Below, piece after piece: positions 5,829-8,181 of a stretch of DNA of 8,181 bases. The notes below the pieces were generated by a model. The model was not told where the DNA came from, searched no databases, and saw nothing but the letters and a program-made list of their open reading frames with translations. The translations under genes and the position numbers were made by a program. The stretch's first letter is position 1, and every line of letters starts with the position of its first letter. Source of the stretch: Chloroflexota bacterium (GTDB taxonomy: Bacteria > Chloroflexota > Dehalococcoidia > SM23-28-2 > RBG-16-64-32); assembly GCA_005880055.1 (NCBI GenBank), contig VBJS01000103.1, positions 7,578-15,758 on the forward strand, read 5' to 3'.

Positions 5829-5864
5829 CAACGCACGCGTAAACAACAACGCACGCGTAAACAA
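5829..5864. repeat. Two exact tandem copies of an 18-bp repeat upstream of purU
   Basis: CAACGCACGCGTAAACAA occurs at 5829-5846 and again without a gap at 5847-5864. Each copy contains the palindrome ACGCGT. The second copy ends 14 bases before the TATAAT at 5879, where a regulator site or -35 element would be. It may be two protein-binding sites or a chance duplication. Confidence 0.8.
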
Positions 5865-5878
5865 TCGGCCCACGACGG

Positions 5879-5884
5879 TATAAT
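5879..5884 (+). promoter_or_regulatory. Probable purU -10 box, near-leaderless transcript
   Basis: A perfect TATAAT ends 10 bases before the purU ATG at 5895. Transcription would begin near 5891, leaving about four bases of leader. No Shine-Dalgarno is seen before the ATG, which fits leaderless translation. No clear -35 lies 16-18 bases upstream, where the tandem repeat sits, so an activator may be needed. Confidence 0.5.
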
Positions 5885-5894
5885 TTCCGGCAGC

Positions 5895-6785
5895 ATGCCG
5901 GATCAACGGTCTATCACCGCCACGCTCCTCATTACCTGCCGCGACCAGAAAGGGTTGGTCGCCAGCGTATCCGAGTTCCTTTACCGTCACGACGGCAACA
6001 TCATCCACGCCGACCAGCACACAGACGCCGCTGCTTCGATGACGCCCGGGCAGGAGGAGGGGGTCTTCGTGCAGCGGGTGGAATGGGAGCTGGACGGCTT
6101 CGCCCTGACGCCAGAGGAGATTGCGCCCGCCTTTCAGCCGATTGCGGAGCGGTTTGGGATGCGCTGGAGCCTGCGCTTCTCCGACTACACGCCGCGGCTG
6201 GCGCTGTTCGTCTCCAAGCTCCCTCACTGCCTGTACGACCTCCTCGCCCGCTGGCGCATGGGTGAATTCCGTGCCGATATTCCGCTCATCATCAGCAACC
6301 ACGAGGACCACCAGCCGATAGCGGACAGCTTCGGGGTCTCCTACTATTGCTTCGAGATCGAGCACGAGACCAAAGAGATCCAGGAACAGAAAATCGTCCG
6401 GCTGTTAGAGGAGCACGCCGTCGATGTCATCGTGCTCGCCCGTTATATGCAGGTCCTGGGTGAGGCGTTCGTAGCCCGCTACCCGGGGCGCATCATCAAC
6501 ATCCACCACTCTTTCTTGCCCGCTTTCGCCGGCGCCCGGCCCTACCACCACGCGCACGAGCGCGGCGTGAAGCTGATCGGCGCGACAGCGCATTACGTGA
6601 CGACGGAGCTGGACCAGGGCCCGATCATCGCGCAGGACGTGGTGCAGGTGAGCCACCGGGATTCGGTGCCGGACCTGGTGCGGAAGGGGCGCGACCTCGA
6701 GAAACTCGTGCTCGCCCGCGCGCTGGACCTGCACTTGCGCAACCGCGTGGTGGTCTACGGCAACAAGACGGTGGTGTTTGACTAG
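5895..6785 (+). CDS. purU: Formyltetrahydrofolate deformylase PurU
   Basis: PurU hydrolyses 10-formyl-THF to THF and formate, balancing the one-carbon pool and supplying formate for purine synthesis in some bacteria. The 296 residues have the usual length and order. An N-terminal ACT domain covers about 7-90 (TATLLITCRDQKGLVASVSE, then HDGNIIHADQH). A formyltransferase-type catalytic domain runs from about 100, with ISNHEDHQPIAD (133-144), LARYMQVL (181-188), INIHHSFLPAF (201-211) holding Asn202 and His204, and ATAHYVTTELDQGPII (230-245) holding Asp240. This Asn-His-Asp set is the family's catalytic triad. The frame is open back to GTG 5694, but those 67 residues are low-complexity, cross the inverted repeat, the tandem repeat and the promoter, and have no ACT homology, so the ATG at 5895 is preferred. 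It is convergent with the MBL gene 13 bases away. Confidence 0.94.
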   Translation: MPDQRSITATLLITCRDQKGLVASVSEFLYRHDGNIIHADQHTDAAASMTPGQEEGVFVQRVEWELDGFALTPEEIAPAFQPIAERFGMRWSLRFSDYTPRLALFVSKLPHCLYDLLARWRMGEFRADIPLIISNHEDHQPIADSFGVSYYCFEIEHETKEIQEQKIVRLLEEHAVDVIVLARYMQVLGEAFVARYPGRIINIHHSFLPAFAGARPYHHAHERGVKLIGATAHYVTTELDQGPIIAQDVVQVSHRDSVPDLVRKGRDLEKLVLARALDLHLRNRVVVYGNKTVVFD

Positions 6786-6798
6786 AGGTGCGACAGGC

Positions 6799-7656
6799 TC
6801 AGCCGGAAATTGGCTTCCAGCGGCGACGGCCGCCGTCCCGGCGCACGATAAGCCCGACGCCCGGCGACGGGAAGTGGCACTGGAGCACCGTTGTGCCTTC
6901 CCGCTCCACCTGATCGAGCAGCCGCTTGCGGGTAGCAGCAGCTGCCTCTGCATCCATGTCAAAGGAGAAGCGCCAATCCGGCTCGCTTACCTGCGCCGCG
7001 TGGACGATGGCGTCTCCTAGGATCAGCGCCTGAGCGCCTTCGCTCGCGATAGCCACGCAGATGTGGCCGGGAGTGTGACCCGGTGAGGGGCGGATCATGA
7101 TCTCGTCAGATATGCGAGCTTCGCCGCTGACCAAGTCCAGCAGGCCGAGCTTTTGTAACGGCGTTATGGTCTTGTCTACAAACTCGAACCCTAGAGCCCG
7201 CTGGACGTTGGGGTTTTGGAACGTATCCCAATCGGCCTGGTGGGCCACGTAGCGAGCCTTCGGGAAGACCGGCTTGGCGCTTGCGGTCAGGTTCCAGCCG
7301 ACGTGGTCTGGGTGCAGGTGCGTCAGCAGGACGGTATCGATCGACTCCGGTGCGACGCCGGCCGCGGCGAGCGAGTCCGGCAGGTGGCCGCGCAGTTCGC
7401 CGAAGAAGGGCGGCGGCGCCGGGCCGAGGCCGGTGTCTACGAGGACCGTCCGCTCGGGCGTACGGATCAGATACGAGCCGATGTGCACTTGCCAGGTATC
7501 CGCGTCCACGAACGTGTCCGGGAAGGCCTCCCGGTAGGGCGCCCACTGCTCCGGCGTCACCTCGGGGAATAGATGGCTGATCTTGACCGGGAAGGGCCCG
7601 GTCACGTCCGTGAACGCGGATACCTGAACGCGGCCAAGGGTCAGAGCGGTGTCCAT
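6799..7656 (-). CDS. Metallo-beta-lactamase-fold hydrolase
   Basis: This 285-residue protein has the complete MBL-fold metal motifs: THLHPDHVGW (112-121) with His113, His115, Asp117 and His118; PGHTPGH (192-198) with His194; GDA with Asp215; and His261 in QCHFPSP. An N-terminal sandwich strand pair leads to VLVDTGLGPAP (71-81). The layout is that of the quorum-quenching lactonase/glyoxalase II-like branch, not of true beta-lactamases. No signal peptide is seen, so it is cytosolic, and the substrate is unknown. GGAGG stands six bases before the ATG on the minus strand, and a strong promoter with an operator-like palindrome lies just upstream. It follows the DinB-like gene by 111 bases but has its own promoter. 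Confidence 0.9.
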   Translation of the reverse strand: MDTALTLGRVQVSAFTDVTGPFPVKISHLFPEVTPEQWAPYREAFPDTFVDADTWQVHIGSYLIRTPERTVLVDTGLGPAPPPFFGELRGHLPDSLAAAGVAPESIDTVLLTHLHPDHVGWNLTASAKPVFPKARYVAHQADWDTFQNPNVQRALGFEFVDKTITPLQKLGLLDLVSGEARISDEIMIRPSPGHTPGHICVAIASEGAQALILGDAIVHAAQVSEPDWRFSFDMDAEAAAATRKRLLDQVEREGTTVLQCHFPSPGVGLIVRRDGGRRRWKPISG

Positions 7657-7685
7657 GAGCTGCCTCCAGCGTGCGTAGTGCGGCC

Positions 7686-7702
7686 TATCCTGCGGCAGGA
7701 TA
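7686..7702. promoter_or_regulatory. 17-bp perfect palindrome, probable operator
   Basis: TATCCTGCGGCAGGATA has two exact 8-base arms around one central G. It fills the -10 and most of the spacer of the MBL gene promoter, where a dimeric repressor would block RNA polymerase. No regulator gene is in the window, so its family is unknown. Confidence 0.6.
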
Positions 7703-7715
7703 CGCTTCCTGTCAA
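7687..7715 (-). promoter_or_regulatory. Promoter of the MBL hydrolase gene
   Basis: On the minus strand a perfect TTGACA (plus positions 7710-7715) is followed by exactly 17 bases and CAGGAT (7687-7692), which keeps the important A2, A5 and T6 of the -10. The transcript would start near 7680 and carry the GGAGG before the ATG at 7656. Confidence 0.6.
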
Positions 7716-7767
7716 CTGGCCGAGGGCAGGCGAGTTTCGGCGCCGCGAGCGGTCCTGGATGCGGGCG

Positions 7768-8181
7768 TTATCCAGTGCGGAGGCTCTGCAGGTGGCCTCG
7801 GACGTGATCGATCAGGACGCCGCCTTCAATCAGCTGCTGCGCAGTAACCGAGGCGCCGCCGGCGAGGGGCAGGGAGGCGGTGCGGTCCAACTGCTCGTCG
7901 CTCAGCGAGCGGACGTAGGCGCCTGTCGAGACGGCGCCCTCGCGCAGCTCTCGGAGGACGTCCGCTTTGGTCGCCGAGCTGTTCTTATCGGCGCGGCTGT
8001 CGTTCATGCCGTTGATGTCGTCCCAGGAGTACGGGGGCATCGGCTTGCCCTCTGCGGAGGCGGTGATGTACTGCATCTCGAGGGGGAATTGTCCGGAGAC
8101 GTGCTGCGCGACGCCGGCGATCGTCCAGCCCTCGGGGCCGCCCTTAGCCGCCCACTTATCGTCCGGTACCTTCTCGATGGT
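7768..8181 (-). CDS. DinB-like four-helix protein, N-terminus cut by window edge
   Basis: The minus-strand frame is open from the window edge to TAA at 7768-7770, giving 137 residues; an ATG at 8076 lies inside the coding region and is not the start. EGWTIAGVAQHVSGQFPLE matches the DinB/mycothiol-isomerase-like helix that starts with 'W....v..H'. Later DHVRGHLQSL supplies the paired His (HxxxH) that with the first His forms the usual metal site. Between them a helix bears ATKADVLRELREG, followed by LSDEQLDRTASLPLAGG. This superfamily includes thiol-dependent metal enzymes and many proteins of unknown role. The N-terminal start lies outside the window. It is followed on the minus strand by the MBL gene. 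Confidence 0.75.
   Translation of the reverse strand, partial: TIEKVPDDKWAAKGGPEGWTIAGVAQHVSGQFPLEMQYITASAEGKPMPPYSWDDINGMNDSRADKNSSATKADVLRELREGAVSTGAYVRSLSDEQLDRTASLPLAGGASVTAQQLIEGGVLIDHVRGHLQSLRTG

Noticed and set aside
5694..5894. N-terminal extension of PurU starting at GTG 5694, overlapping the PDZ gene stop
   Set aside because: The extra 67 residues are low-complexity, translate the inverted and tandem repeats and the TATAAT box, and come before a complete ACT domain that starts at MPDQ.
5355..6365. Long minus-strand open frame across the PDZ gene end and purU
   Set aside because: It runs antisense to two well-identified genes and through their intergenic repeats, without any recognisable domain.
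6786..6798. Bidirectional terminator between purU and the MBL gene
   Set aside because: The 13-base gap has no inverted repeat or T-tract.
7768..8076. Short DinB-like gene starting at the ATG at 8076
   Set aside because: The frame continues upstream to the window edge with conserved DinB sequence (EGWTIAGVAQH), so the ATG is internal.

Overview
This GC-rich bacterial window holds nine genes: a divergent dnaA start at the left edge, a run of seven plus-strand genes, and two minus-strand genes at the right. The organism looks like a GC-rich, probably Chloroflexota-like environmental bacterium. That guess rests on the mix of a GerW/YtfJ-type protein, a phosphotriesterase-family hydrolase, a DinB-type protein and the CoaC motif variants. 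No marker here proves the phylum, so it is weak.

Layout. The minus strand at 1-335 encodes the first 111 residues of DnaA (domain I plus the start of an Asn/Gly-rich linker), cut by the window edge. A 211-base intergenic region carries back-to-back promoters for dnaA and coaX. From 547 the plus strand carries a tight cluster: coaX (type III pantothenate kinase), coaBC (later step of CoA synthesis), a class I SAM-dependent methyltransferase whose ATG overlaps the preceding stop (ATGA), and a GerW/YtfJ-family protein. coaX and coaBC supply two consecutive stages of coenzyme A synthesis. Then come a phosphotriesterase-family metal hydrolase, a membrane-anchored or secreted PDZ protein without a protease domain, and purU (10-formyltetrahydrofolate deformylase). 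Convergent with purU are an MBL-fold hydrolase and a DinB-like four-helix protein, the latter cut by the right edge.

The most notable points are as follows. (1) The coaBC reading frame is broken: about 50 bases coding for the conserved GFAAET segment are missing and the frame shifts. The downstream piece has its own possible SD and TTG start overlapping the TGA. (2) The MBL gene has a perfect TTGACA -35 box, and a 17-bp perfect palindrome fills the spacer and -10 region, as expected of a repressor operator. (3) The purU upstream region carries an 80-base nested inverted repeat, an exact tandem 18-bp repeat, and a TATAAT so close to the ATG that the mRNA would be nearly leaderless. (4) The leaders of the phosphotriesterase and PDZ genes each contain a perfect short dyad next to the start or -10. 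I see no CRISPR, insertion sequence, prophage, tRNA or rRNA, and no clear new multigene system. The novelty lies in regulatory DNA and in the broken coaBC.
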